Below, piece after piece: positions 16,475 to 24,896 of a DNA stretch of 64,000 nt; positions within the stretch are counted from its first letter, which is position 1, and each line of letters begins with the position of its first letter. This DNA is from SKPS01 sp964469215. GTDB lineage: Bacteria; Bacteroidota; Bacteroidia; Bacteroidales; SKPS01. Where the stretch lies: NCBI GenBank assembly GCA_964469215.1, contig CAYXYB010000005.1:1-64000 (forward strand), given 5' to 3'. Below the pieces are notes generated by a model. The model was given only the letters and a program-made list of their open reading frames with translations. It did not search any database and had not been told where the DNA came from. The translations under genes and the position numbers were made by a program.

Positions 16475-18028
16475 ATGGAAAAAATAAAAATTTTGTGGGT
16501 GGATGACGAAATAGACCTGCTGAAGTCACACATTATTTTTCTCGAAGCCAAAGGATATTCATTATTTACCAGCAACAATGGTAATGAGGCAGTAGAAATG
16601 ATAGAGAGGAACAATTATGATATAGTATTTCTCGATGAAAATATGCCTGGCTTATCAGGTCTTGAGACACTTATTGAAATAAAAAATATTCAGCCTCAAC
16701 TTCCTGTTGTGATGATTACCAAAAGTGAAGAGGAGTTTATAATGGAAGAGGCAATCGGTTCAAAGATCTCGGATTACCTGATAAAACCTGTCAACCCCAA
16801 TCAGATACTTCTGAGCCTGAAAAAGATACTTGAAAACCGTAAGCTTATAAGTGATAAAAGTAGTCAGTCGTATCAACAGGAGTTCAGAAGTATCGGCAGT
16901 AATCTAAGCGTTAATCTCTCCGCCTCTGAATGGATTGATGTATATAAAAAACTGATATATTACGAGATAGAACTAGAGAGTAACGAAGACCAGGGTATCA
17001 TTGATATACTTCAGATGCAAAAGAGTGAAGCCAATGCCGTATTTGCAAAATATGTTGCCAGGAATTACCGCGACTGGATTCATTGCAAGGCATCAGACAC
17101 TCCGGTTCTGTCGCATACCATGCTGAGAAGTAAGCTCTTCCCTATGTTTAGTGACTCAACACCCATTTATCTTATTATAATCGACAACCTGAGATATGAT
17201 CAGTGGAAGGCACTACAACCTATGCTTGCCAATTACTTTCGTATTGAGAAAGATGATCTCTATCTCAGCATCCTTCCCACTGCCACCCAATATTCACGAA
17301 ATGCCTTGTTTTCAGGCCTGATGCCATCCGAGATAGAGAGAAAATACCCTAAATACTGGATCAACGAGCATGAAGAGGGAACGAAAAACCAGTTTGAATC
17401 TGAACTTCTGGGTGAACACCTTCGTCGTTTCGGCATTAACATCAGATACGGATACCACAAGATATTAAATCTTCAGGCCGGCAAAAAGCTTGCTGAGACC
17501 ATGAATAATCATGTTGAAAATCAACTAAACGTTATCGTTTACAATTTTGTGGATATGCTCTCCCATGCCCGAACAGAAATGGAAGTGATAAGGGAACTTG
17601 CTGATGATGAATCTGCATACAGATCAATTACAAAGTCATGGTTCGATCATTCCCCGCTGCACGATATTATGAGATTCATTTCACAGAGAGGTGCCAGGTT
17701 GCTGCTTACAACCGACCATGGCTCTGTAAGATGCCAGAATCCTGTTAGGATTCTTGGCGACAGGAACACCAATACCAACCTAAGGTACAAATATGGAAGA
17801 AACCTAAATTATAATCCTCAGGAGGTTTTTGAGGTCAGGCAACCTGAGGATATATTCCTGCCAAGGATTAACGTGAGCACCTCTTTTGTTTTCTGCCGTG
17901 AAAACGACTATTTTGTATACCCAAACAATTATAACCACTTTGCAAATTTCTACAGAAACACTTTCCAACATGGTGGTATTTCGATGGAAGAAATGTTGAT
18001 TCCAGTAATAGAGATGCGGGCACGATGA
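16475..18028 (+). CDS. porX: T9SS regulator PorX: response regulator with PglZ phosphodiesterase domain
   Basis: A 517-residue two-domain protein. Residues 1-120 are a CheY-like receiver with acidic pair D10/D11, phospho-acceptor Asp54 in VFLDENMPG and Lys104. Residues from about 160 form the alkaline-phosphatase-like PglZ domain, with LIIIDNLRYDQW, a TATQYSRNALFSGLMP segment carrying the nucleophile region, and TTDHGS and QHGG metal ligands near the end. PorX with its partner kinase PorY controls T9SS gene expression; the PglZ domain is reported as a zinc phosphodiesterase. porY is not in this window. It overlaps tsaE by 4 bp. Confidence 0.95.
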   Translation: MEKIKILWVDDEIDLLKSHIIFLEAKGYSLFTSNNGNEAVEMIERNNYDIVFLDENMPGLSGLETLIEIKNIQPQLPVVMITKSEEEFIMEEAIGSKISDYLIKPVNPNQILLSLKKILENRKLISDKSSQSYQQEFRSIGSNLSVNLSASEWIDVYKKLIYYEIELESNEDQGIIDILQMQKSEANAVFAKYVARNYRDWIHCKASDTPVLSHTMLRSKLFPMFSDSTPIYLIIIDNLRYDQWKALQPMLANYFRIEKDDLYLSILPTATQYSRNALFSGLMPSEIERKYPKYWINEHEEGTKNQFESELLGEHLRRFGINIRYGYHKILNLQAGKKLAETMNNHVENQLNVIVYNFVDMLSHARTEMEVIRELADDESAYRSITKSWFDHSPLHDIMRFISQRGARLLLTTDHGSVRCQNPVRILGDRNTNTNLRYKYGRNLNYNPQEVFEVRQPEDIFLPRINVSTSFVFCRENDYFVYPNNYNHFANFYRNTFQHGGISMEEMLIPVIEMRAR

Positions 18029-18468
18029 ATAAAACGTTGCATTTCATTTGCGATTTTGAAGATTTTACTGCTCTTGACAGTATGGCGGCAACATTCCTCA
18101 GCCTGTCAGAACCATATAAAATATTAACTCTTCAGGGAGAGCTTGGATCAGGAAAAACAACACTGGTGAAGTTCTTCTGCAACCGTCTGAACATTACCTC
18201 TCTTGTGAGCTCTCCTACTTTTGGTATGATAAATCACTACCAGACCAATGAGGGTGACCTGGTAGCTTACCATATGGATATGTTCAGGATTGAAGGTATT
18301 GATGACGCTTTGCAACTCGGTCTCTATGAATACTTTCGCGACAACAAGTGGTGCTTTATTGAATGGCCTGAAAAAATTTCTGCATTTCTGCCTGAAATTT
18401 TCGTATCTTTAAAGATTGATGTTGATCCTGTATCACTTGCCCGAAAAATAACTCTCCGAGTACCCTGA
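18025..18468 (+). CDS. tsaE: tRNA threonylcarbamoyladenosine biosynthesis ATPase TsaE
   Basis: A 147-residue P-loop ATPase (LQGELGSGKTTLVK) needed with TsaB, TsaC and TsaD to make t6A37 in tRNAs reading ANN codons. The SSPTFGMINHY and MDMFRIEG segments and the FIEWPEK motif are the family signatures. The start overlaps the porX stop (ATGA), so translation is probably coupled to porX. That places a core tRNA-modification enzyme in one transcript with a secretion regulator, a neighbour pairing seen in other Bacteroidota. Confidence 0.95.
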   Translation: MNKTLHFICDFEDFTALDSMAATFLSLSEPYKILTLQGELGSGKTTLVKFFCNRLNITSLVSSPTFGMINHYQTNEGDLVAYHMDMFRIEGIDDALQLGLYEYFRDNKWCFIEWPEKISAFLPEIFVSLKIDVDPVSLARKITLRVP

Positions 18469-18497
18469 AAATACTGCAAACCTAAAAGTTAGAAGCC

Positions 18498-19718
18498 ATG
18501 GCTAATGAACAGACCCCTTTTACGAAAATGAATCCTGTTGAGCAGATTATGACACAGGAGAAGATGGCTGAACAAAAACAGAAAAAGAACACTCTCCGGA
18601 TCGGAATTCCAAAGGAGCGACTTTACGATGAACGCCGTATTCCTCTTGCTCCCGAATCTGTAGGAACCTTAATACAACAGGGACATACTGTTTATATTGA
18701 AAAGGAGGCAGGCCTTGGAGCAGGTTTCCCCGATATTGAATTTGCTGAAACCGGGGCACGGATCAGCAACAATCCTTCAGAGGTTTTTTCGTGTGATGTT
18801 GTGATTAAGGTTACACCACCCACTCATGAGGAGATTGAGATGATGGAGAACCGGCGGCTGCTGATTTCCGCAATGAACCTGTGTGGAAGGGACAAGAATT
18901 ATTTTAGCCTCCTGATGAAAAAAAGGGCAACAGCAATAAGCTATGAAACGATACGTGATAAAACCGGAAGGTTTCCCGTGATGCAGTCGATAAGTGAAAT
19001 TGTTGGAACTGGAAGCATTCTTATTGCATCTTCTTTACTGGCTGATCCTGAGTATGGTAAAGGGATCATACTGGGTGGATTTCCGGGAATAACTCCGGCA
19101 GAGGTGGTGATAATAGGTGCAGGAACCGTTGCCTCTTCTGCAGCACGTACTGCTCTTAACCTGGGTGCTGTCGTTAAGGTTTTCGACAACAACATTTATA
19201 AACTAAGAACCATAAACACAGAACTGGGCTTTTCGGTATTTACCTCAATTATTCAACCTAAGGTACTTCAGAAAGCAATAAGAAATGCCGATGTGGTTAT
19301 CGGAGCATTACTTGCCGAAGATGGAGTTGTACCATATATTGTTCCTGAAGATATGGTCAGATCCATGAAACCCGGAGCAGTAATCATTGACATCAGCATT
19401 GACCAGGGAGGTGCTTTTGAAACATCCGTTCAGACAAACCATAAGGATCCTGTACATATTAAACATGGTATTGCCCATTATGGGGTGCCAAATGTTGCAG
19501 CAAAATACGCAAGAACCTCATCTTATGCTCTCAGCAACTATTTCACTCCTCTGCTCTTAAGGCTGGGGGACTTCAGCAACCTGAACCAGTTCATCCTCAA
19601 CGAACCGGGGCTTCTTGATGCTATATACCTTTATCAGGGTATACTTACCAACCATGTTGCAAGCAAGAGATTTAATATTCCGGGACAGGATATTAACCTG
19701 CTCATGGCAGCATTCTGA
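18498..19718 (+). CDS. Alanine dehydrogenase homologue (AlaDH/PNT family)
   Basis: A 406-residue NAD-dependent alanine dehydrogenase-family protein with a 30-residue N-terminal extension before IGIPKERLYDERRIPLAPE. The substrate-site arginine (DERR) and lysine (IKVTPP, residue 104) are kept, the Rossmann motif GAGTVASSAA is clear, and the catalytic Asp is in IIDISIDQGG. However, where alanine dehydrogenases have LHLA with an essential histidine, this protein reads MNLC, giving Asn127. Activity on alanine may therefore be low or the substrate different. It follows tsaE by 29 bp on the same strand. Assignment to the family is sure, the reaction is not. Confidence 0.88.
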   Translation: MANEQTPFTKMNPVEQIMTQEKMAEQKQKKNTLRIGIPKERLYDERRIPLAPESVGTLIQQGHTVYIEKEAGLGAGFPDIEFAETGARISNNPSEVFSCDVVIKVTPPTHEEIEMMENRRLLISAMNLCGRDKNYFSLLMKKRATAISYETIRDKTGRFPVMQSISEIVGTGSILIASSLLADPEYGKGIILGGFPGITPAEVVIIGAGTVASSAARTALNLGAVVKVFDNNIYKLRTINTELGFSVFTSIIQPKVLQKAIRNADVVIGALLAEDGVVPYIVPEDMVRSMKPGAVIIDISIDQGGAFETSVQTNHKDPVHIKHGIAHYGVPNVAAKYARTSSYALSNYFTPLLLRLGDFSNLNQFILNEPGLLDAIYLYQGILTNHVASKRFNIPGQDINLLMAAF

Positions 19719-19757
19719 GTTCAATAAATATCAGATGTGCAGTTAACCTTGTAGTGT

Positions 19758-20789
19758 TTATCGGGTCATCGCCATTATCAGCTTATAGCCTATATCATCT
19801 CCTGGAGCCTTTCTGTAACTGGGCTGAACAGGCATTACAATAACTTCATAAGTATAGGTAGGTTTTGTTGCACCGGTAACATCGCTTATGGTTACTGTAT
19901 ATTTAACATCCTCCATGATGTTCTTCACATTGATGTTGGGTTCCCAAACAAGGTGCTTGTAGGGTGCTCCCTGAACTGCAGTTGCTGGTTTGTTTATAAT
20001 ATTTAAAGAGACATTTGCACCAACACCATCTGTCATGGTAACCTTTGCATTTGAGAACGATCCGCCTCCGGGTAAAGTGAATGACCATCTTGGATATGTA
20101 ATAACATTGGGTATATATCCTTTGGGAGGATAAGCAATAAATTCAGGAGCAGTACCTCCCATGGTATAATTGTCTTTCCACTGCATGCAGCATGTGCTGT
20201 TTGTCGAACCGATTCCAAGCTTCGTCAGGCCTGGCATCAAAAACCATGAACGGTGCCCTACAACTTTGTTACCATCTCCTGCATCCTCAATAAAACCTGA
20301 AACACCATATGTTGTATGCGTACAATACTCACCGCTGGTTGCAGTTCCCCATCCTATATTTGATGATTCAGCAGCATTCCGGCCTGCCTGTGTCCAACAC
20401 TTCCAGCTTGCCGGTGGAAAATGGCTCAGGTTGTTCTGCGCTTTAAAAATCAGCGAAGCCTCCTGGCAACCGGCATGCTGTGCGGGATTTTCAACCACAT
20501 TGTCTGAAAGGCCTACCAGCCTGCGGAAATAATTAAGGCGCTGAATAACCTTGTTGCGGGCATCCTGTGAAAGAGTACCTGCAACACAATTTGTCGTGTT
20601 ACCTGTCCATCCCGGGTCAGCAACATAAGATCCCTTATAATTATCCTCGTAATCCTTGATAGCTTTCTCCCTGGGGGTAAGCTCCTTGGGCTTGTCCTTA
20701 TCTTCATCGTCATCCTTGGCGCAACTGAATGATAAAACAACCAGGCCTGAAATAAAAAGACCCAAAATCATCATCAATACCCTTTTCAT
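19758..20789 (-). CDS. Surface-type lipoprotein with CAP (SCP/PR1) domain
   Basis: A 343-residue lipoprotein. The signal peptide ends in the lipobox LSFSC (Cys23), and directly after it comes AKDDDED, which fits the Bacteroidota lipoprotein export signal that sends lipoproteins to the cell surface. Residues 75-200 have the CAP/SCP pattern: RLNYFRRLVGL, a His in CQEASL region's AGC/SHF segments, and VVGHRSWFLMPGLTKLGIG. The C-terminal ~130 residues look beta-rich. CAP proteins bind lipids or act as proteases or adhesins; which applies here is unknown. Stands alone between ald and the C10 operon. Confidence 0.82.
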   Translation of the reverse strand: MKRVLMMILGLFISGLVVLSFSCAKDDDEDKDKPKELTPREKAIKDYEDNYKGSYVADPGWTGNTTNCVAGTLSQDARNKVIQRLNYFRRLVGLSDNVVENPAQHAGCQEASLIFKAQNNLSHFPPASWKCWTQAGRNAAESSNIGWGTATSGEYCTHTTYGVSGFIEDAGDGNKVVGHRSWFLMPGLTKLGIGSTNSTCCMQWKDNYTMGGTAPEFIAYPPKGYIPNVITYPRWSFTLPGGGSFSNAKVTMTDGVGANVSLNIINKPATAVQGAPYKHLVWEPNINVKNIMEDVKYTVTISDVTGATKPTYTYEVIVMPVQPSYRKAPGDDIGYKLIMAMTR

Positions 20790-20926
20790 TCCTTATTTAA
20801 TTTTATTGGTTAATAATCTTAAGTACTCAAAATCACGCACTACATATTACGGAAAACCCTTTCTGTTTCACGCATGCAAAAATAGTGATAAAACTAAATA
20901 TAACAATGAGGTATTGCTGCTACTTT

Positions 20927-21316
20927 TTACTCAACAATATACATTTGTATCGTAAGGTTTTCGATATCACCTGCTTTAAGATTAAGGGGAGCGGGGTGAA
21001 ATCCGAAAATATCATCCTTGCTGAATTTTGAGTTACTGTCCATATCCTTCCAAACTACAAGGAAATAACGGCCTGGCTCAATTTCCTTAAGAGTGCCTTT
21101 TGAAGATACCTGTGTTCCTTTCACCTGAAAATGGTATTTGAGATTGTCGTAGGTTGCTGTGGCATGCAATTCTGCCTTGAGGTCACTTACATTTACCGTT
21201 ACTCCTGACAATGGAACACATGTTATCGTCATCTCTGCAGTGGTGGGAGCTTTCTTGCACCCAACAGCGGTTGCACCAACCAGCATTAATATTATATAAG
21301 CTATTCTGTATTTCAT
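20927..21316 (-). CDS. Small lipoprotein downstream of the C10 protease, function unknown
   Basis: About 129 residues from the ATG at 21316; an upstream ATG at 21346 would add ten charged residues before the signal peptide and is less likely. The signal peptide ends in a lipobox AVGC. The rest looks like a single beta-sandwich (strands such as AELHATATY and YHFQVKG), ending with a DMDSNSKFSKDD acidic loop that could hold calcium. It follows the C10 protease gene by 64 bp in the same direction. C10 proteases often have small inhibitor proteins encoded next to them, so an inhibitor or immunity role is possible but unproven. Confidence 0.75.
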   Translation of the reverse strand: MKYRIAYIILMLVGATAVGCKKAPTTAEMTITCVPLSGVTVNVSDLKAELHATATYDNLKYHFQVKGTQVSSKGTLKEIEPGRYFLVVWKDMDSNSKFSKDDIFGFHPAPLNLKAGDIENLTIQMYIVE

Positions 21317-21380
21317 GGTTTTGATTCTTATTTGTCTATGCTTCAATAAAGAAATTTCAATCCTGTTTTCAATAGAGTAA

Positions 21381-22793
21381 TCAGTGCCTTTGAATCAGTA
21401 TCTTTTCAAAAACAACTTTGTTATCCATTTCAAATCCCAGAATATAGAATCCATTTTTCAGGTGGAAGAGATTAATATCATATTTAAACCACTCACTGTC
21501 TTTATACACAATTATTTCTTCAGCCAATTGTCCCGATACGTTTCTTACAGTTATGGTTACATATCCTTCATAGTCGTTCATCAATGATATCAGTACTTTT
21601 CCATCACTTACGGGATTGGGCAGAACCTGCACCTCCGGCAGTTCTCCCTGAATTCTTTTCCCACCTTCGCCGAAACCATCCGATTTGCTGGTGGTATCCG
21701 GATAGTTGTCAACAATTGCCAACTGATCGCTGGTATAGTTGCTTGTGCCCGGTTTCAGTGATGTCAGATAAAAATATCCATCGTAGGAACCTGACCAACC
21801 CCAGTTGAAATGGAAATGATCAGGATACTGAAATCCATCGCAGACAAAGGCGTGTCCCGGACCTGCATACATTACAGGTCGCCCGTTCATGTGTTGTGCC
21901 CGTATAAGTATTTTCCAGTATATGTCACTATAGTCGTTCTTCCTGGCAACACGCCTGTTCATGTTATATCTGAAAAATGCATAAAACGACTCCATAGCTC
22001 TGTATATTGATGCTCCCGATCCACCCGGACTGTAGTTCATGTCAACCGAAACACCACAATGGTAGAGCAGCTGTGCAACTGCAGGATTTGGAGAAGTCAA
22101 CTGATTCGCCATGGCATTCCAGTTATATGTCGTAGCGCCAAAATTGGCAGATTGAGGGCCATATACCGAATGAGTATAGGAATAAGTTCCTTTACCCTGT
22201 GGAGGCCATTTGAAGGATACCATGACCTGTCCCATGGCTACAGCAACACATCCCACAACTGCATTGCCCGGGCAACTGTCATTATAGTATGTACCCTGTC
22301 CCCATTTGGTTTTGCATAAAGGTTCTACTGTCTGAAGATCCTTCGCAGGTGCAAAATTCAAATCCTTGTATCTGTCCCACACCTCTTCAATTTCAGCAAA
22401 CCTGAATGATTCACCTTTCCTTGAATCCATGATCTGAACTTCGTATGAATTCATCAATTCCGCAAAAGCAGGATTGTGGTCATCGGTACGGAAAGAACCT
22501 TCAAAGGAGTATCCCAAAACCGGATACACCAGATCTTCGGCAGAAACGATCACAAATCCTTCTTTCTTACCTATATTGAAAGCATAGTATACAGGCTGGC
22601 CACCCATACTTACCGTTAATTCTTCCGTAATTTTAACATTTTCCTTTTGCATAATCCTGAACGGCTGAATTCTTTCAAAATAGATGTTGCGTGCAATAAG
22701 CCGTGCGTCTTCAACAGGAACAATGGCCCCCTGTACCATTAAACATGGCAACAAGAACCAAAACAATATTATTATATTAACCAGCTTTCTCAT
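21381..22793 (-). CDS. C10-family (streptopain/SpeB-like) cysteine protease with T9SS sorting domain
   Basis: A 470-residue secreted zymogen. A signal peptide (1-22) is followed by a Spi/C10 prodomain (about 25-155) and the peptidase domain. The catalytic Cys is Cys182 in VVGCVAVAMGQ and the His is His314 in GPGHAFVCDG; NWGWSG near 330 is the conserved Trp region. The last ~85 residues (PNPVSDGK onward) form a type A T9SS sorting domain, so it should be exported by T9SS and anchored or released by PorU. It is the middle gene of a three-gene operon with two lipoproteins. Confidence 0.93.
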   Translation of the reverse strand: MRKLVNIIILFWFLLPCLMVQGAIVPVEDARLIARNIYFERIQPFRIMQKENVKITEELTVSMGGQPVYYAFNIGKKEGFVIVSAEDLVYPVLGYSFEGSFRTDDHNPAFAELMNSYEVQIMDSRKGESFRFAEIEEVWDRYKDLNFAPAKDLQTVEPLCKTKWGQGTYYNDSCPGNAVVGCVAVAMGQVMVSFKWPPQGKGTYSYTHSVYGPQSANFGATTYNWNAMANQLTSPNPAVAQLLYHCGVSVDMNYSPGGSGASIYRAMESFYAFFRYNMNRRVARKNDYSDIYWKILIRAQHMNGRPVMYAGPGHAFVCDGFQYPDHFHFNWGWSGSYDGYFYLTSLKPGTSNYTSDQLAIVDNYPDTTSKSDGFGEGGKRIQGELPEVQVLPNPVSDGKVLISLMNDYEGYVTITVRNVSGQLAEEIIVYKDSEWFKYDINLFHLKNGFYILGFEMDNKVVFEKILIQRH

Positions 22794-22818
22794 ATTTGTA
22801 TTTCTTATTATTGATTAA

Positions 22819-23445
22819 TTATCTGATTCTAATGCAACCATCCCTGAAACCTTCGTTTACCAGCTTTGCTGCCAGGGCAATGTCTTCATCAACACTCCTC
22901 CTGTTCCCACAAACGTACATTTCCATGATAGGATCCTTATCGGTTAACATCTCCTTCAGTTCGGCAATTGATGGCACTTTATCGAGTGTTGCATACTCTT
23001 CGTAGGTTAACCTCAAAAATGCAGTATTAGGCCCAATTCCCCTTCTGTCAAGCAGATATCCTCTTTCAAGCAAAACAGGAACCGCTAGTTCCCCATGCAC
23101 ATATAGATCCCTGGGATCGGGAAATGACACTATCTCCTTTTTCTCATCATCCATCATCACAGGCACTAAAAACCGATAATCGGCTCTTGTACTGTAAATT
23201 ATCAATGGAGGAAGGGTTCCTGCCAATGGAAAATTCATCGATTTATCATTTAATGTATCCTGTACCATCACCTTCTCTTCTGAAGTGTCAGACAAAGGGG
23301 CACTGGATGAACGGCATGACACTGATAATAAAGATATTGAAAGCAAAAGAAGATAAAAATATTGGGTCAGTTTATTATTCCCGGAAATACAATTGACTAT
23401 TAGAGCCGATTTATGAATCATTATGATAGCCATAATAAATCTCAT
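22819..23445 (-). CDS. Lipoprotein upstream of the C10 protease, function unknown
   Basis: A 208-residue protein. The lipobox SVSC is at Cys44, so the chosen start gives an unusually long N region; ATGs at 23433 and 23421 are alternatives, and all lie just after the promoter at 23466-23497. The mature part begins with a Ser/Asp/Glu-rich linker, then a mixed segment with LPPLIIYSTRADYRFLVPV and an acidic C-terminal half. I recognise no family. It is the first gene of the operon, 25 bp before the C10 protease. Confidence 0.7.
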   Translation of the reverse strand: MRFIMAIIMIHKSALIVNCISGNNKLTQYFYLLLLSISLLSVSCRSSSAPLSDTSEEKVMVQDTLNDKSMNFPLAGTLPPLIIYSTRADYRFLVPVMMDDEKKEIVSFPDPRDLYVHGELAVPVLLERGYLLDRRGIGPNTAFLRLTYEEYATLDKVPSIAELKEMLTDKDPIMEMYVCGNRRSVDEDIALAAKLVNEGFRDGCIRIR

Positions 23446-23465
23446 GTTGTGTGAATTTCGATCAT

Positions 23466-23497
23466 CAAAGGTAATTAATTTTTATCATCACTCACAA
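23466..23497 (-). promoter_or_regulatory. Promoter for the lipoprotein-C10 protease operon
   Basis: On the minus strand TTG (23497-23495), a 21-bp spacer and TACCTTTG (23473-23466) match the Bacteroidota consensus (19-21 bp spacing). It is 20 bp before the first ATG of the lipoprotein. Confidence 0.6.
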
Positions 23498-23502
23498 TAT
23501 TT

Positions 23503-24714
23503 CTATAGCAAAATTGACTTCCGTCTTGCCAGTTCTTTTCTCAGATAGGTCAGTTCCCGGCCTGTCTGACCATCGATCGACCTGTTCTCTTCTGCTCTTC
23601 TCAACAGATATGGCATAACATCTCTCAAAGGTCCGTAAGGAAGGTACTTGGCAACATTGTATCCGGATGCAGCTAAATTGAAGGATAGGTTATCACTCAT
23701 TCCATAAAGCTGGGCAAAGTTTATAGCAGGTAAGGTTTTGTCGCGTTGTTCACTTATTAGCCTTGCAAGCAGTATGGTACTTTGCTCATTGTGTGTCGCA
23801 GCACAAATACCAATCCGGTCCCTGTTCTCGAAACACCAAACCAAAGCTGTATTATATGCATCATCAGTCTCAGACTTTATAGTAAAAACGGGTGAAGGAT
23901 ATCCATTACCCAAAGCATTGTTCATTTCCTGCTCATGGTAGGCACCACGCACAATCTTATAACCCAGCATGTATCCTCTTGATATAGCCCTGACAAGTTC
24001 CGCTTTCATGAACGAAAGCCTGTCAGTCCTGTACATCTGGACAGTATTATAAATCAAAATCCGTTGCCGGTTAAAGGTTTCCGAAAATCTCCTAACCATA
24101 GCGTCAACAGCAGGTTGTATGCATATCTCTTCCGCATCAACCATTACGGGCACACCGGCCCCGGAAGCACATCGGAATATCTCATCCAGCCTCTCATCAA
24201 GGTTGTTATATGCGATCTGTTCTTCATCATCCAATGGTAGTCCGAAGCTCAGCTTCTCCCATAATCTCACGGGGCCGATTCCTGATGGTTTAAACACCGC
24301 ACTGGTTATTCCTTTAACGTGTCCTGCCAACGCAATCGTTTTTAACACCTCTTGTTTTACTGCATCGAAAGATCTTTCATCATCCTTGCCCTCAACAGAA
24401 TAATCGGGAATAGATCCAACTCTCTCTCTATTAAGTTTTTCAATAACAGGTACACAATCAATCAGTGTCTCTCCTCCACAAAAATGTTTGAAAACCAATG
24501 GCCGGACAATAGGTCCGACAGGTAGCCTCAACCTGATGGCAGTATTCAGAATACCCTTCAGTATCTTCATTAATCTGCCTTTCTGTAACAGACTGAATAG
24601 AAATATGGACCGTCTCAATGATGCTGTGTTCATGATCGAAAAAGCCCTTTTTGTATCATCAAAATTGGGTAGTTCTAAAGCTTCGTTGCTATCAGAGGTT
24701 TCTGAAACATCCAT
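23503..24714 (-). CDS. Proline dehydrogenase family protein
   Basis: A 403-residue FAD enzyme of the PutA/PRODH TIM-barrel family that oxidises proline to pyrroline-5-carboxylate. Family segments are VMVDAEEICIQPAVD, YKIVRGAYHEQEM (FAD/proline arginine), ICAATHNEQS, LYGMSDNLSF and YLPYGPLRDVMPYLLRRAEEN. Size and absence of the P5C-dehydrogenase half indicate the monofunctional type. A proline dehydrogenase fits growth on peptides and amino acids. It lies behind the protease operon in the same direction but has its own upstream region. Confidence 0.94.
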   Translation of the reverse strand: MDVSETSDSNEALELPNFDDTKRAFSIMNTASLRRSIFLFSLLQKGRLMKILKGILNTAIRLRLPVGPIVRPLVFKHFCGGETLIDCVPVIEKLNRERVGSIPDYSVEGKDDERSFDAVKQEVLKTIALAGHVKGITSAVFKPSGIGPVRLWEKLSFGLPLDDEEQIAYNNLDERLDEIFRCASGAGVPVMVDAEEICIQPAVDAMVRRFSETFNRQRILIYNTVQMYRTDRLSFMKAELVRAISRGYMLGYKIVRGAYHEQEMNNALGNGYPSPVFTIKSETDDAYNTALVWCFENRDRIGICAATHNEQSTILLARLISEQRDKTLPAINFAQLYGMSDNLSFNLAASGYNVAKYLPYGPLRDVMPYLLRRAEENRSIDGQTGRELTYLRKELARRKSILL

Positions 24715-24741
24715 AATTTATCCTGATATCCGATTTAAAAA

Positions 24742-24749
24742 CAAAAATA
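24742..24749 (-). promoter_or_regulatory. Candidate promoter -7 element for proline dehydrogenase
   Basis: TATTTTTG on the minus strand matches TAnnTTTG, 27 bp before the start. The nearest TTG is 25 bp further, too far for a good -33 element. Confidence 0.35.
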
Positions 24750-24785
24750 ACTCTTTTAGAGTGTCAGTGGTTAACAATTTCTGGA

Positions 24786-24793
24786 TATTTTTG
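24786..24793 (+). promoter_or_regulatory. Candidate promoter -7 element for the sensor kinase
   Basis: TATTTTTG matches TAnnTTTG, 103 bp before the kinase ATG. No -33 half is clear, so this is weak. Confidence 0.3.
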
Positions 24794-24896
24794 CGATCCA
24801 TGGATACATTATGATGAAATTTATTATACTGTTTTGCACATGCAGTTGTGACTTGAATCAAAGAATTAAACCAATAACTACCTGATAATTACTTTT

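Noticed and set aside
16422..16529. Longer N terminus of the HD phosphohydrolase
   Set aside because: It overlaps the porX start and the porX promoter element; conserved sequence starts after the GTG.
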